Below are positions 32,868-44,381 of a stretch of 64,000 bases of DNA, piece after piece (position 1 is the stretch's first letter; each line of letters begins with the position of its first letter). The notes beneath the pieces were generated by a model. It had not been told where the DNA came from, did no database searches, and saw only the letters and a list, made by a program, of their open reading frames with translations. The position numbers were made by a program, and so were the translations under genes. Source of the stretch: CAYPNP01 sp964412195. GTDB taxonomy: Bacteria > Acidobacteriota > JAAYUB01. The stretch spans positions 186,001-250,000 of the forward strand of contig CAYPNP010000002.1 in NCBI GenBank assembly GCA_964412195.1. The letters are read 5' to 3'.

Positions 32868-35504
32868 ATGATCACGGTGGATATCAAGTCTCTGCTGACC
32901 CGGCTGAACAACCTCTGCACGGCGACCCTGCAGAACGCCGCGGGACTGTGCGTGTCCCGCACGCACTACGAGGTGTCGGTGGAGCACTTCCTGCTCAAGC
33001 TGCTGGAGGACGCCCGCTCCGACGTGCCGCTGATCCTGCACCGCTTCGGCCTGGACGTCGGGCGTCTGCAGAAGGCCCTGGAGGAGTCCTTGGAGGACTT
33101 CAAGACCGGCAACGCCGGCAAGCCGGTCTTCTCGCCCCTGCTCCTCGAACTGGCCCAGGACGCCTGGATGGTGGCCTCGATCGACTGGGGAGAAAGGAAG
33201 ATCCGATCCGGGGCGATGCTCGCGGCGCTGCTGGCCAAGCCGGCCTTCTTCGCCTCCGGCCGCTACATCGACCTTCTCAAGGGCATCAACCGGGAAACCC
33301 TGTCCACCGAGTTCTGGTCCATCGCCAAGGCCTCCTCCGAGAACGAGCCGGCGGGTACGCGGGAAGCCGGCGCTCCGGCCGCCGGCGGCGCCGCGGCGGG
33401 AGGACCCGAGGGCGGGGGCTTCCTGGCCCGCTTCTGCCAGGACTTCACCCAGAAGGCCCGCGACGGCGCCATCGACCCGGTCTTCGGCCGGGACAAGGAA
33501 ATCCGCCAGATGATCGACATCCTGGCCCGGCGGCGCAAGAACAATCCCATCTGCGTCGGCGAACCCGGCGTGGGCAAGACCGCCGTGGTGGAGGGGCTGG
33601 CGCTGCGCATCACCCAGGGCGACGTCCCCGACATGCTGGTCAACATGACCCTGCTGGGCCTGGACATGGGCCTGCTGGAGGCCGGCGCCGGCATGAAGGG
33701 CGAGTTCGAGAACCGGCTCAAGGGCGTGATCAACGAGATCAAGGCCTCGGAAAAGCCCATCATCCTCTTCATCGACGAGGCCCACACCCTGATCGGCGCC
33801 GGCGGCACGGCCGGCGGGAGCGACGCCGCCAACCTGCTCAAGCCGGCCTTGGCCCGCGGGGAGCTGCGCACGGTGGCCGCCACCACCTGGAGCGAGTACA
33901 AGAAGTACTTCGAAAAGGACCCCGCGCTGGCCCGCCGCTTCCAGCTGGTCAAGCTGGACGAGCCGGACGTGGCCGTCACGACCCTCATGCTGCGGGGCCT
34001 GAAGGCCAGCTACGAGGCCGCCCACAAGGTCATCATCCGCGACGACGCCGTGGCCGCGGCCGCCGAGATGTCCGACCGCTACATCACCGGCCGCTTCCTG
34101 CCGGACAAGGCCATCGACCTGCTCGACACGGCCTGCGCCCGCATCAAGATCAACCTCTCGGCCAAGCCCGCCTCGCTGGAGGACCAGGAGCGCACCATCC
34201 AGGCGCTGGAGCGCGAGAAGAAGGGCCTGGACCGGGACCGCGCCAACGGCGCCGCCGTCGACGAGGAGAAGTACGGGACGGTCGTGGCCGGCATCGCCGG
34301 GCACACTGCCGCCGCCGAGGCGATCCGCGAGCGTTGGAAGCAGGAGCAGGCCGCCGTCCAGGCGGTGCTGCAGCTCCGCGAGAAGCTCAACGCCGCCGGC
34401 GAAGGCGACGACAAGGACGCCATGAAGAAGGAGCTGGACGCCGCCGATGCGGCCATGCGGGAGCTGCAGGGCGAAGACGGCTTGATCCGGATCGAGGTCG
34501 ACCCGGACGTGGTGGCGCAGGTGGTCTCCGACTGGACCGGCATCCCGCTGGGCAAGGTCCAGAAGGACGAGGCCGACACCATCCTCCACCTGGCCGACCG
34601 GCTCAAGGAGCGGATCAAGGGCCAGAACGGCGCCCTGGACTCGGTGGCCGAGGTGATCAAGTCCGCCAAGGCCGGCATCAAGAATCCCGCCCAGCCCATC
34701 GGCGTGTTCCTGCTGGCCGGCCCGAGCGGCGTAGGCAAGACCGAGACCGGCCTGGCCCTGGCCGACCTCCTCTTCGGCAGCGACCGCAACATCGTCACCA
34801 TCAACATGAGCGAGTTCCAGGAGGGCCACACCGTCAGCCGGCTGATCGGCTCGCCCCCGGGCTACGTCGGCTTCGGCGAGGGCGGCATGCTGACCGAGGC
34901 GGTGCGCCAGAAGCCCTATTCGGTCGTGCTCCTCGACGAGGTGGAGAAGGCCCACATCGACGTCATGAACCTGTTCTACCAGGTCTTCGACAAGGGCATG
35001 CTCACCGACGGCGAGGGCAAGGAGATCAACTTCCGGAACACGATCCTGATCCTGACCAGCAACCTCGCCTCCGACGTGATCCAGGAGATGACCGCCGGCG
35101 GGGCCGAGCTGCCGGTGGACGCCCTCGTGAGCGCCATCCGGCCGGTCCTGTCGAAGCACTTCAAGCCGGCCCTCCTGGCGCGCATGACCATCGTGCCGTA
35201 CGTCAGCCTGAATCCCGAGGCCATGCGCAAGATCGTCGAGCTCAAGCTGAAGCGCGTGCAGAAGACCCTGCAGGAAAACAACCGGATGGCCATGGAATAC
35301 ACCCCGGCCCTGGCCGACCAGATCACCGCCCGGTGCACCGAGGTGGAGACCGGCGCCCGCAACATCGAGTACATCCTCAACGGCACCATCCTGCCCCAGC
35401 TCTCGCAGAAGATCTTGACCCACATGACCGAAGGCGGGATGCCGTCGAAGGTGAAGCTGGATGTCGACGGAGCCGGCGCGTTCTCCATGGCGTTCGAGGA
35501 CTGA
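32868..35504 (+). CDS. tssH: Type VI AAA+ ATPase ClpV (TssH)
   Basis: The 878-residue Clp/Hsp100 protein has an N-domain (residues 1-150), a first AAA+ module with Walker A GEPGVGKTA and Walker B ILFIDEAHTL, a middle coiled coil, a second AAA+ module with GPSGVGKTE and VVLLDEVEKAH, and a C-terminal D2-small domain. It disassembles contracted TssB-TssC sheath in the cytosol. A GGAGGTG site precedes the ATG at 32868. It follows tssG by 81 bases. Confidence 0.95.
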   Translation: MITVDIKSLLTRLNNLCTATLQNAAGLCVSRTHYEVSVEHFLLKLLEDARSDVPLILHRFGLDVGRLQKALEESLEDFKTGNAGKPVFSPLLLELAQDAWMVASIDWGERKIRSGAMLAALLAKPAFFASGRYIDLLKGINRETLSTEFWSIAKASSENEPAGTREAGAPAAGGAAAGGPEGGGFLARFCQDFTQKARDGAIDPVFGRDKEIRQMIDILARRRKNNPICVGEPGVGKTAVVEGLALRITQGDVPDMLVNMTLLGLDMGLLEAGAGMKGEFENRLKGVINEIKASEKPIILFIDEAHTLIGAGGTAGGSDAANLLKPALARGELRTVAATTWSEYKKYFEKDPALARRFQLVKLDEPDVAVTTLMLRGLKASYEAAHKVIIRDDAVAAAAEMSDRYITGRFLPDKAIDLLDTACARIKINLSAKPASLEDQERTIQALEREKKGLDRDRANGAAVDEEKYGTVVAGIAGHTAAAEAIRERWKQEQAAVQAVLQLREKLNAAGEGDDKDAMKKELDAADAAMRELQGEDGLIRIEVDPDVVAQVVSDWTGIPLGKVQKDEADTILHLADRLKERIKGQNGALDSVAEVIKSAKAGIKNPAQPIGVFLLAGPSGVGKTETGLALADLLFGSDRNIVTINMSEFQEGHTVSRLIGSPPGYVGFGEGGMLTEAVRQKPYSVVLLDEVEKAHIDVMNLFYQVFDKGMLTDGEGKEINFRNTILILTSNLASDVIQEMTAGGAELPVDALVSAIRPVLSKHFKPALLARMTIVPYVSLNPEAMRKIVELKLKRVQKTLQENNRMAMEYTPALADQITARCTEVETGARNIEYILNGTILPQLSQKILTHMTEGGMPSKVKLDVDGAGAFSMAFED

Positions 35505-35536
35505 GCCGCGCCCCCGCGCGGCGGGAAAGAGGTGCC

Positions 35537-37120
35537 ATGATCCAAGCCCCGCCATTCACGATCCTGGCCATCGGTGAATTCGGGCCGGCCCGGTCGCCCG
35601 CCCGCCTTGTGCCCGTGGACCTCGCCGGCCTCGACGACGCCGTCGCGGCCGCCGGCGTCTGCCTGAACGTGCCCCTGCCCCGGGACGTGTGTCCGGCCGG
35701 CGCGGCGGAGTTCCGGCCCATCGCCCTGCGTGATTTCCGGCCCGCGGGCCTGGTCCGGCGGGTGCCTTGCCTGGTGCGGCTCGGCGAGGGCCTCGCTTTC
35801 CTGTCGGAGGCCATCTCCGGCCGGATCGATGCCTCCGCCGTGGCCGCCGAGTTCCGGCAGCGCTGGCCCGAACTGCCGCTGGATGACCGGACCCCGCCGG
35901 CCGCCGCCCCCGCCGCCCCGCCAGCGGAGCGGCAGCGCTACAACGCCATCGACGACATCCTGTCCATGGTGGCGACGCCCGCCTCGCCGGGGCCGGCCGC
36001 GGGGAGCGGGCCGGCCCAGTGGTACGCCGCACTCGAGCAGCGACTGATCCGCGCCCAAGCGGCCATTTTCGCCGACCCCAACTTCCGTGCCTGCGAGGCC
36101 GTCTGGCGGGGAGTGGAGACCGTGGTCCGCTTCGGTCCCGTCCGGGATGCGAACGCCATGCGGATGTACCTGGCCTCCGCCACGGCGGACAGTCTTGGAG
36201 ACGCGCTGGACGGGCTTTCCGGTTTGCTCGCCGAGGAACCGCCCAACCTGATCCTGGTCGACGTGCCCTTCGACGCCTCGCCCGCCAGCCAGGACCGGCT
36301 CGAACGGGTGGCCGCCTTCGCCGAGTCGCTGCTGGCGCCGGCGGCCGTCTGGGTCACGGCCCGCTTCTTCGGGCTGTCCGACTGGTCGGGGCTGGGCCGC
36401 CTGCCGTACCTGGACCACTTCCTGGAGGACGCCGCCTACGCCCGCTGGCGCGGCTTCCGCGGCGAACCGGCCGCGGCGTGGCTGGCGGTGCTCTGCAACC
36501 GTTTCCTCGGCCGGCCGCGACACGGGGAGGACGAGCCGCCCGGCACCCCGAGTTTCCGGGAACCTGACGCACTCTGGGTCAGCCCCGTCTGGGCCCTCGG
36601 CACCCTGGTGGCGCAGAGCGTGGCCCGCTACGGGTGGCCCAGCCGGTTCACCGACTACGTCAACATCGCCCTGGAAGATCTGGCGGTGATCGACGTGGGC
36701 GGGGGCGAACTGTCGGCCACGGAGTCTCTGCTTTCCATGGACCGGCTCCGGCAGTTCAACGAGGCGGGCTTCGTGCCCCTGACGCCCATCGGGCGGGCCG
36801 ACTCCGCGGGGGTGCCCCGGGAGACAACCCTGGCGGGGGCCCCGCTCAAGGCGCAGCTCTTCCTCTCGCGGGTGGTCGGTTTCCTTCTCAAGCTGCGCGA
36901 ATCCGTCGGGCGGGAGACGGGGGAGGCCGAGCCGGAGGCGCTGGTGGCGGACGCCCTGCGCCGGATGTTCGACCAGACCGGGCACAATCCGCCGGAAGAC
37001 CTGGTCGTGCGGGCCGCCGCGTCGTCGCCGGGGGAGCGGGTGCCGCTCTGGATCAGCTTCACCCCGCCACCGTCGGTGCTGCACTCGAAGCAGCCGGTGG
37101 AATTGACGTTCATGTGGTGA
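35537..37120 (+). CDS. TssB/TssC-like fusion protein, diverged sheath homologue
   Basis: This 527-residue protein starts with ATG 35537 after AAAGAGGTG. Residues 1-100 begin FTILAIGEFGPARSP, like TssB. From about residue 160 it tracks the TssC of this operon segment by segment. YAALEQRLIRAQAAIFADPNFRACEAVWRG matches LDQVIHNEQYQKLESSWRS; DHFLEDAAYARWRGFR matches IFEMPQYIKWRSFR; SVARYGWPSRFT matches SFAKYRWCANII; and LSRVVGFLLKLRESVG matches VNRLAHYLKVIQRENIG. So it is a TssB-TssC fusion with low identity to either. It may be a sheath-like cap, a minor sheath component or a regulator. Codon use is like that of its neighbours. Confidence 0.7.
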   Translation: MIQAPPFTILAIGEFGPARSPARLVPVDLAGLDDAVAAAGVCLNVPLPRDVCPAGAAEFRPIALRDFRPAGLVRRVPCLVRLGEGLAFLSEAISGRIDASAVAAEFRQRWPELPLDDRTPPAAAPAAPPAERQRYNAIDDILSMVATPASPGPAAGSGPAQWYAALEQRLIRAQAAIFADPNFRACEAVWRGVETVVRFGPVRDANAMRMYLASATADSLGDALDGLSGLLAEEPPNLILVDVPFDASPASQDRLERVAAFAESLLAPAAVWVTARFFGLSDWSGLGRLPYLDHFLEDAAYARWRGFRGEPAAAWLAVLCNRFLGRPRHGEDEPPGTPSFREPDALWVSPVWALGTLVAQSVARYGWPSRFTDYVNIALEDLAVIDVGGGELSATESLLSMDRLRQFNEAGFVPLTPIGRADSAGVPRETTLAGAPLKAQLFLSRVVGFLLKLRESVGRETGEAEPEALVADALRRMFDQTGHNPPEDLVVRAAASSPGERVPLWISFTPPPSVLHSKQPVELTFMW

Positions 37121-37177
37121 TCATACCTGTCGGGGATGGCCCCGGATCGCCTGGATTTTCATGGACCAGGAGGCTTG

Positions 37178-40064
37178 ATGGGAATGCACCAAAAATTCCG
37201 CATGTCCACGGTGGTGGGGATGGCGCTGCTGCTGGCGGCGACGCTGTCCGCCGCCGGCGACCTGATCAGCGTCCATCCCGAGCTGAGCATCGCCCCCGAC
37301 GTCTTCGCCGTGGGCCAGACCTCGGAGGCGTTCCTGTGCGTCACCAACGGTAGCGTCGGCGTCAACGGGACGCTCCGGCGGGGAGACAAATTCATCGTCA
37401 CCTTCGGCGCCGCCAGCGGCAGCATCGATTCCTTCGAGGCGACCGCCTACGTGAACTCCGCCACCCTGCGGCCGTCCGATTTCTCGGTCCAGCGCGGTGC
37501 GTCCTCCAACCAGCTCGTGATCTACTATGTCGGCGTCACCAAGTCGTTCGTTCCCGGCGACACGGTGTGCGCCAAGCTCTCGGTGGCCGCGCCCGCCGCG
37601 GTGGGATCCGGGAAGATCCGCTTCGAGTGGGTCCTCAACGGGATGTCGTACCCGGGGTACTATGAGTACATCGAGATCTACTTCGCCGACTTCCCCACCG
37701 GGCCTCCCGGACCTCCCGGCCCGACCGGCCCCAGCGGTCCGACCGGTCCCAACGGTCCGACCGGACCCACCGGACCCACCGGTCCCAGCGGCCCGACCGG
37801 CCCCCAGGGACTCCAGGGCGACATCGGCCCCTCCGGTCCCACCGGCCCGCAAGGCCCCCAGGGCGTCCCCGGTCCCGCGGGCCCCACCGGACCCCAGGGC
37901 TCCTCCGGCCCCAGCGGCCCGCAGGGTCCCCAGGGCGATCTCGGCCCCACGGGCCCGCAGGGACCCCAGGGCGACATCGGCCCCTCCGGTCCGCAAGGTC
38001 CGTCCGGTCCGACCGGCCTGCAAGGTCCCCAGGGCGATCTCGGCCCCTCCGGTCCCACTGGCCCGCAGGGTCCCCAGGGTGTGGCCGGGCCATCCGGGCC
38101 GACTGGTCCCCAAGGGTCCCAGGGTGACATCGGCCCTACGGGTCCGCAAGGTCCGTCCGGCCCGCAAGGCCTCCAAGGGGAACCCGGGCCTCCGGGACCT
38201 CAAGGAGAGGTAGGCCCCGTCGGACCTCAGGGAGATCCCGGTCCTCCGGGGCCTCCGGGCGAGATGGGCCCCACAGGTCCCCAGGGAGACCCCGGCCCGC
38301 CGGGACCTCCGGGCGACCTCGGGCCGAGCGGACCCACCGGTCCGCAAGGTCCCCAGGGTGACATCGGCCCTACCGGTCCCACCGGTCCGCAAGGTCCGTC
38401 CGGTTCGACCGGCCCCCAGGGCCCCCAGGGCGACATCGGCCCCACCGGCCCCACCGGTCCGCAAGGTCCGTCCGGTTCGACCGGCCCCCAGGGCCCCCAG
38501 GGCGNNNNNNNNNNNNNNNNNNNNNNNNNNNNNNNNNNNNNNNNNNNNNNNNNNNNNNNNNNNNNNNNNNNNNNNNNNNNNNNNNNNNNNNNNNNNNNNN
38601 NNNNACATCGGCCCCACCGGCCCCACCGGGCCTTCCGGTCCGAGCGGGCCTTCCGGTCCCTCTGGGCCGACCGGTCCGTCCGGCCCCAGCGGTCCCAGCG
38701 GCCCTACGGGTCCGCAAGGCCCCCAGGGCGACACCGGTCCCAGTGGCCCCACCGGTCCCACCGGACCTTCTGGTCCCAGCGGTCCCAGTGGCCCGCTGGG
38801 TCCCTCGGGCCCGGCCGGTCCGAGCGGTCCATCCGGCCCCACCGGGCCCGTCGGACCGGCCGGACCGGGACTCACCTGGACGAACCTGACCAGCACCTCC
38901 CAAACCGCGCAGGTCAACTACGGCTACGTCACCAGCAACGCGGCGCTCACGACGATCTACCTGCCCTCCTCGGAACCCGCCGTCGGGGATGTCTTCCGGG
39001 TGGCCGGATCGGGGTGGGCCGGCTGGAGGATCCAGCAGAACGGCGCCAACGAGTCCATCCTGACCCAGCCGATCGGGGGCATCGCCGGGGCCTCTTACAC
39101 GGTCCGGGATTCCAACCGGGCATGGCAGGCCGTGGCCTCCTCCGCGGACGGAACCCGCCTGGTCGCCGGGGAGTATGGGGGCTACCTCTACACCTCCAGC
39201 GACGCGGGCCTGTCGTGGACGGCCCGCACCGGCGCCGGCGCGAAAAACTGGTACGCCGTGGCTTCTTCCGCCGATGGAAGCCGCCTGATCGCCGCGGTGA
39301 ACGGCGAATACCTGTACATTTCCGCGGATTACGGGGCCAACTGGACCGCCCAGACCGCCCAAGGTTCCCGGAGCTGGTGGGGGGTGGCTTCCTCCGCCGA
39401 CGGCGGCAGGCTGTACGCGGTCGCCAGCGCGTACCGGATCTTCCGGTCGTATGACGCCGGGGCCACCTGGTCCACCACCCCCACCAACAACGCTTGGACC
39501 GGCATCGCCTGCTCGGCCGATGGCACCCGGGTCGGGGCCGTGGTCAATGCCGGGAACATATGGATCTCCAATGATTCCGGAGGAACCTGGACGGAGTACA
39601 GCTCCGGCGCCACGCGGGCCTACACCGGGATCTCCTGCTCGGCCGACGGCCAGCGCTGGCTCGCCTCGGTGAACGGGTCCACCCTCTGGCTCTCGCCGGA
39701 CTGGGGCGTCCACTGGTACGCCCGCGAATCGAGCCGGGCCTGGCAGGGCGCGGCCGTCTCCGGCAACGGGACGGGCCTGGCGGGCGTCGTCAACGGAGGA
39801 TACATCTATGTGTCCGCCGACGGCGGCTCCACCTGGCGCCAGTTCGGCTCCAGCCTGTCCTGGAGCAACGCCGCGTTCTCGGTGGACGGTTCCCGGCTGG
39901 TGGCCGTCCCCTGGCCGGGCCAGATCTACACGTCCCGGGCCGCCACCACGACGGGGCTGTCCGGTTACCTCCAGGGCGGGCCCGACGCCGCCGTCGAGCT
40001 CCAGTACCTCGGCGGGTTCGTCTACCGGATCCTGAGCCACGCCGGGACGATCACCGCGTATTGA
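37178..40064 (+). CDS. Secreted collagen-like protein with Asp-box propeller
   Basis: The gene starts at ATG 37178 (AGGAGG upstream) with a signal peptide. Next comes a ~140-residue beta-rich domain (SIAPDVFAVGQTSEAFL) and then a long Gly-X-Y collagen region of the GPTGPQGPQGD type, from about 37700 to 38870. The C-terminal domain has six Asp boxes (SSDAGLSW, SADYGANW, SYDAGATW, SNDSGGTW, SPDWGVHW, SADGGSTW) in repeats of ~42 residues, so it is probably a beta-propeller. An apparent frameshift is caused by the 100-N gap; joining the two edges restores the frame. Collagen-like tails usually trimerise. It lies at the end of the type VI operon, and its role in secretion or at the surface is not known. 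Confidence 0.82.
38360..38503 (+). repeat. 72-base tandem repeats in the collagen region
   Basis: Two near-identical 72-base units (38360-38431 and 38432-38503), each encoding 24 residues from GDIGPTGPTGPQG onward, stand directly before the assembly gap. The right edge of the gap starts with the same unit. The gap is probably caused by collapsed copies. Confidence 0.9.
38505..38604. other. Assembly gap, 100 N
   Basis: Exactly 100 N, probably a placeholder. GGCG before and ACATCGG after join to GGC-GAC-ATC in frame, so the true gap should be a multiple of 3, most likely a multiple of 72. Confidence 0.95.
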
Positions 40065-40081
40065 TCGGAATCTTTCGAGAG

Positions 40082-40137
40082 GTTAACACGTTGGAACGTT
40101 GGAACGTTGAAACGTTCCAACGTTTCAACGTTTTAAC
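40082..40137. repeat. Octamer word array E
   Basis: Tandem 8-base words ACGTTGGA/ACGTTGAA turn without spacer into their inverse ACGTTCCA/ACGTTTCA. On the - strand the words start inside the stop codon (TGA) of the isoprenyl-synthase-like gene. The array fills the 60-base gap between two convergent genes. Confidence 0.9.
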
Positions 40138-41087
40138 GAGGAGAAGAGCGCGTCGGCCCGCCGGAGGCGGATTTCCTCCTTCATCGCCTTCGGCCATCGT
40201 TGGTAGCGCTCCACCAGCGCCACCGCCTCGGGCAACTCGAGGGGCCGGGCGGCGGCCCTGGCCCGGGCGAGCTGCCGGGCCACCAGGTCGAGGAGGTCGG
40301 TGAAGCCGCCGGAGCGGACCGCCGATTCCACCAGCGAATCCGCGGTCAGCTCGACGGGGACGCCCGCCCGCTCCGCCGCCCGGAGCATGAGGTTGGCCGC
40401 CAGGTTGACCTTCCCCTGCGCCAGGTCTTCCCCCAGGTCCCGCAGGTCGTCCAGCACCTGCCCCGCCACGGTCATGGCCGCCCCGAATCGACGGATCAAT
40501 CTCAGGTCCTCTACCCGCTGCTGCAGATGACAAACCGCGGCAGAGGCGACGTTCAGGATCGCCCCTTCCTCTGCATACCCCTCCTGGATTATTTTCCAAT
40601 CGGATGCTGGATGCCTCTGCCATTGGGCCAGCCAGACCGCGTTCCAGGAAGTTTCCTGCAGCGCATCCCGGTAGAAAGCCCAGAACTCCAAGTCTGCCCC
40701 AAGATGGCGGGCCAGGATTCTCTCCCCGTCAATCAGATACTGCTGGGCCACCGCCGGAAGAAGGGCATCCTGGATCGTGCCATCGACAAGATCGTCGTGA
40801 ATTCTTGCGAAAAAAAACATGCAGACCTGGGCGTGCGACAGATCGACCAGCGCCCTTGAAGAGATCCGAACCGCTTCGCCTTCCTGCCGTTGGCCCCACA
40901 ACCAGGCGGGCAGCAGCAACCAATACGGGTATTTGGCAACGTCCTGGTTCGCTCTGATTGTCCGGAGCGCGGGATTCCCGGCCGAGCGAAAGTAACTGCG
41001 GCAGCTCTCGGTCAATGGCGAAGGCCATCGGGCGACTTGATCTCTCAGCGCAGAGGAGACTCCCCTTATCAGCTCATGAATGCTCAT
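40125..41087 (-). CDS. Isoprenyl-diphosphate-synthase-like protein
   Basis: This 320-residue helical protein has two Asp-rich motifs: RIHDDLVDG (residues ~94-102) and LDDLRDLGED (~213-222). They match the first and second DDxxD boxes of trans-isoprenyl diphosphate synthases and related class I terpenoid enzymes, which bind the diphosphate through Mg2+. The surrounding sequence is diverged, so chain elongation is not assured. I chose the ATG at 41087; no good ribosome site is seen. Its last codons run into word array E, which supplies the stop. It lies 67 bases after the 94-residue protein gene and is probably in one transcript with the kinase gene. Confidence 0.65.
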   Translation of the reverse strand: MSIHELIRGVSSALRDQVARWPSPLTESCRSYFRSAGNPALRTIRANQDVAKYPYWLLLPAWLWGQRQEGEAVRISSRALVDLSHAQVCMFFFARIHDDLVDGTIQDALLPAVAQQYLIDGERILARHLGADLEFWAFYRDALQETSWNAVWLAQWQRHPASDWKIIQEGYAEEGAILNVASAAVCHLQQRVEDLRLIRRFGAAMTVAGQVLDDLRDLGEDLAQGKVNLAANLMLRAAERAGVPVELTADSLVESAVRSGGFTDLLDLVARQLARARAAARPLELPEAVALVERYQRWPKAMKEEIRLRRADALFSSLKR

Positions 41088-41154
41088 ACAATGAGATAAG
41101 CCAAGCCGCCTGGAGCGGCTTGGCCTGTAAACAAACATTCAAAATTTGCCGCGG

Positions 41155-41439
41155 CTACCAAGTCGGAGGAGGGGGTGGCGTCGGATTGAGAATCGGGTCG
41201 TCGTAATATTTGAAAATTTTGTTCAGCAGTTCCAGCAATTCCCGGCCGGATTTGAAAGACAAAGGTTCTTTCAGGATCGAATCCAACTGGGCTCTCTGCG
41301 CGTTTGTCAGGACGATCTGCTTGGATTTCAGCGCTTCGTCAACGTTTGTGAGGAGGAGGATTAGGAAGTCGTGGTCCACGACCGCCAGTTCCAGCACTTT
41401 CCAAACAGCAGGGTCCATCGGCAATCCGGTACTGGGCAT
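41155..41439 (-). CDS. Small protein of unknown function in the kinase operon
   Basis: The 94-residue product begins at ATG 41439 with GGAGG 5 bases upstream, only 17 bases from the kinase stop, so translation is probably coupled. The N-terminal ~75 residues are helical (VWKVLELAVVDHDFLILLL and KSGRELLELLNKIF) and the end is a proline run, NPTPPPPPTW. I know no family. The helical leader plus short polar tail looks a little like a peptide precursor, but no modifying enzyme with a clear match is next to it, only the isoprenyl-synthase-like protein. Confidence 0.65.
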   Translation of the reverse strand: MPSTGLPMDPAVWKVLELAVVDHDFLILLLTNVDEALKSKQIVLTNAQRAQLDSILKEPLSFKSGRELLELLNKIFKYYDDPILNPTPPPPPTW

Positions 41440-41456
41440 GAGCACCTCCGAGATGA

Positions 41457-43898
<2,442 letters not shown>

Positions 43899-43990
43899 GC
43901 CGGCCTCGTCAAACTGGGGATGGTCAGAAATCGCACGATTCTCACAACAGCGTCACCCGACATCCGATTCCTTGATCGCTTGTTTTCATC

Positions 43991-44019
43991 ACTTTAAAAC
44001 AATCGACCTCGTGTTGCAA
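43991..44019 (-). promoter_or_regulatory. Putative promoter of the kinase operon
   Basis: On the - strand, TTGCAA (44019-44014), a 17-base spacer and TAAAGT (43996-43991) precede the kinase start by about 92 bases. Confidence 0.45.
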
Positions 44020-44136
44020 GGGAGATGTGCAAGCAGGTGGCCGTGGGCGGCTTGGATTCCAAAGCGGTAATTCTAATCCGGGAATCCAACCAAGAACCAC
44101 ACGAAGGGGTTTTCAATCCGCAATCAGCGAATCCAA

Positions 44137-44163
44137 CCACGATATGCACGAAACACACGAAAG
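44137..44163. repeat. Nonamer word array H
   Basis: Three tandem 9-base words, CCACGATAT, GCACGAAAC and ACACGAAAG, share the core CACGAaa. A related AACCACACGAAGG occurs at 44095-44107. Confidence 0.65.
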
Positions 44164-44381
44164 GATTGGAAACCAGGACAGAGTGACACCTTGATGCGGG
44201 CCGGTTTCAGATCGACCCCGGAGCGGGTCGAATCCGATGGGATCGTCGAATGATGGCACGAGAATCCAGATTGATTCGTTGATGAGCGCGGCGATTGGAC
44301 CTCGCCGGGGTCGCTCGATTCTATTCCGGCCCTGACCCCGGCTGGCGTCCCAGAGCCTCCGCCAGCCGGAGCTATTCACAT

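Larger units (their letters stand above)
43899..44381. other. Non-coding gap between the kinase and TMTC-like genes
   Basis: These 483 bases contain no gene I can support. Besides the kinase promoter there are short words with CCACGA and AATCC cores (44080-44165), a hairpin TCGACCC/GGGTCGA near 44213-44232 and a longer GCTGGCG/CGCCAGC stem at 44341-44366, just past the TMTC-like stop. Confidence 0.7.

Noticed and set aside
32141..35536. The open frame of the TssB/TssC-like gene extending upstream for 1130 codons
   Set aside because: The extension is an Arg/Gly/Pro-rich shadow of tssG and tssH in another frame. The real start is ATG 35537 with a ribosome site and a TssB-like N-terminus.
37178..40064. 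A frameshift or two separate genes in the collagen-like region
   Set aside because: The frame change coincides with the 100-N gap. The edges join in frame when the N run is removed, so one gene is the better reading.
19091..40064. A phage tail or extracellular contractile injection system
   Set aside because: TssJ, TssL, TssM, TssK and ClpV are all present, which defines a type VI system.
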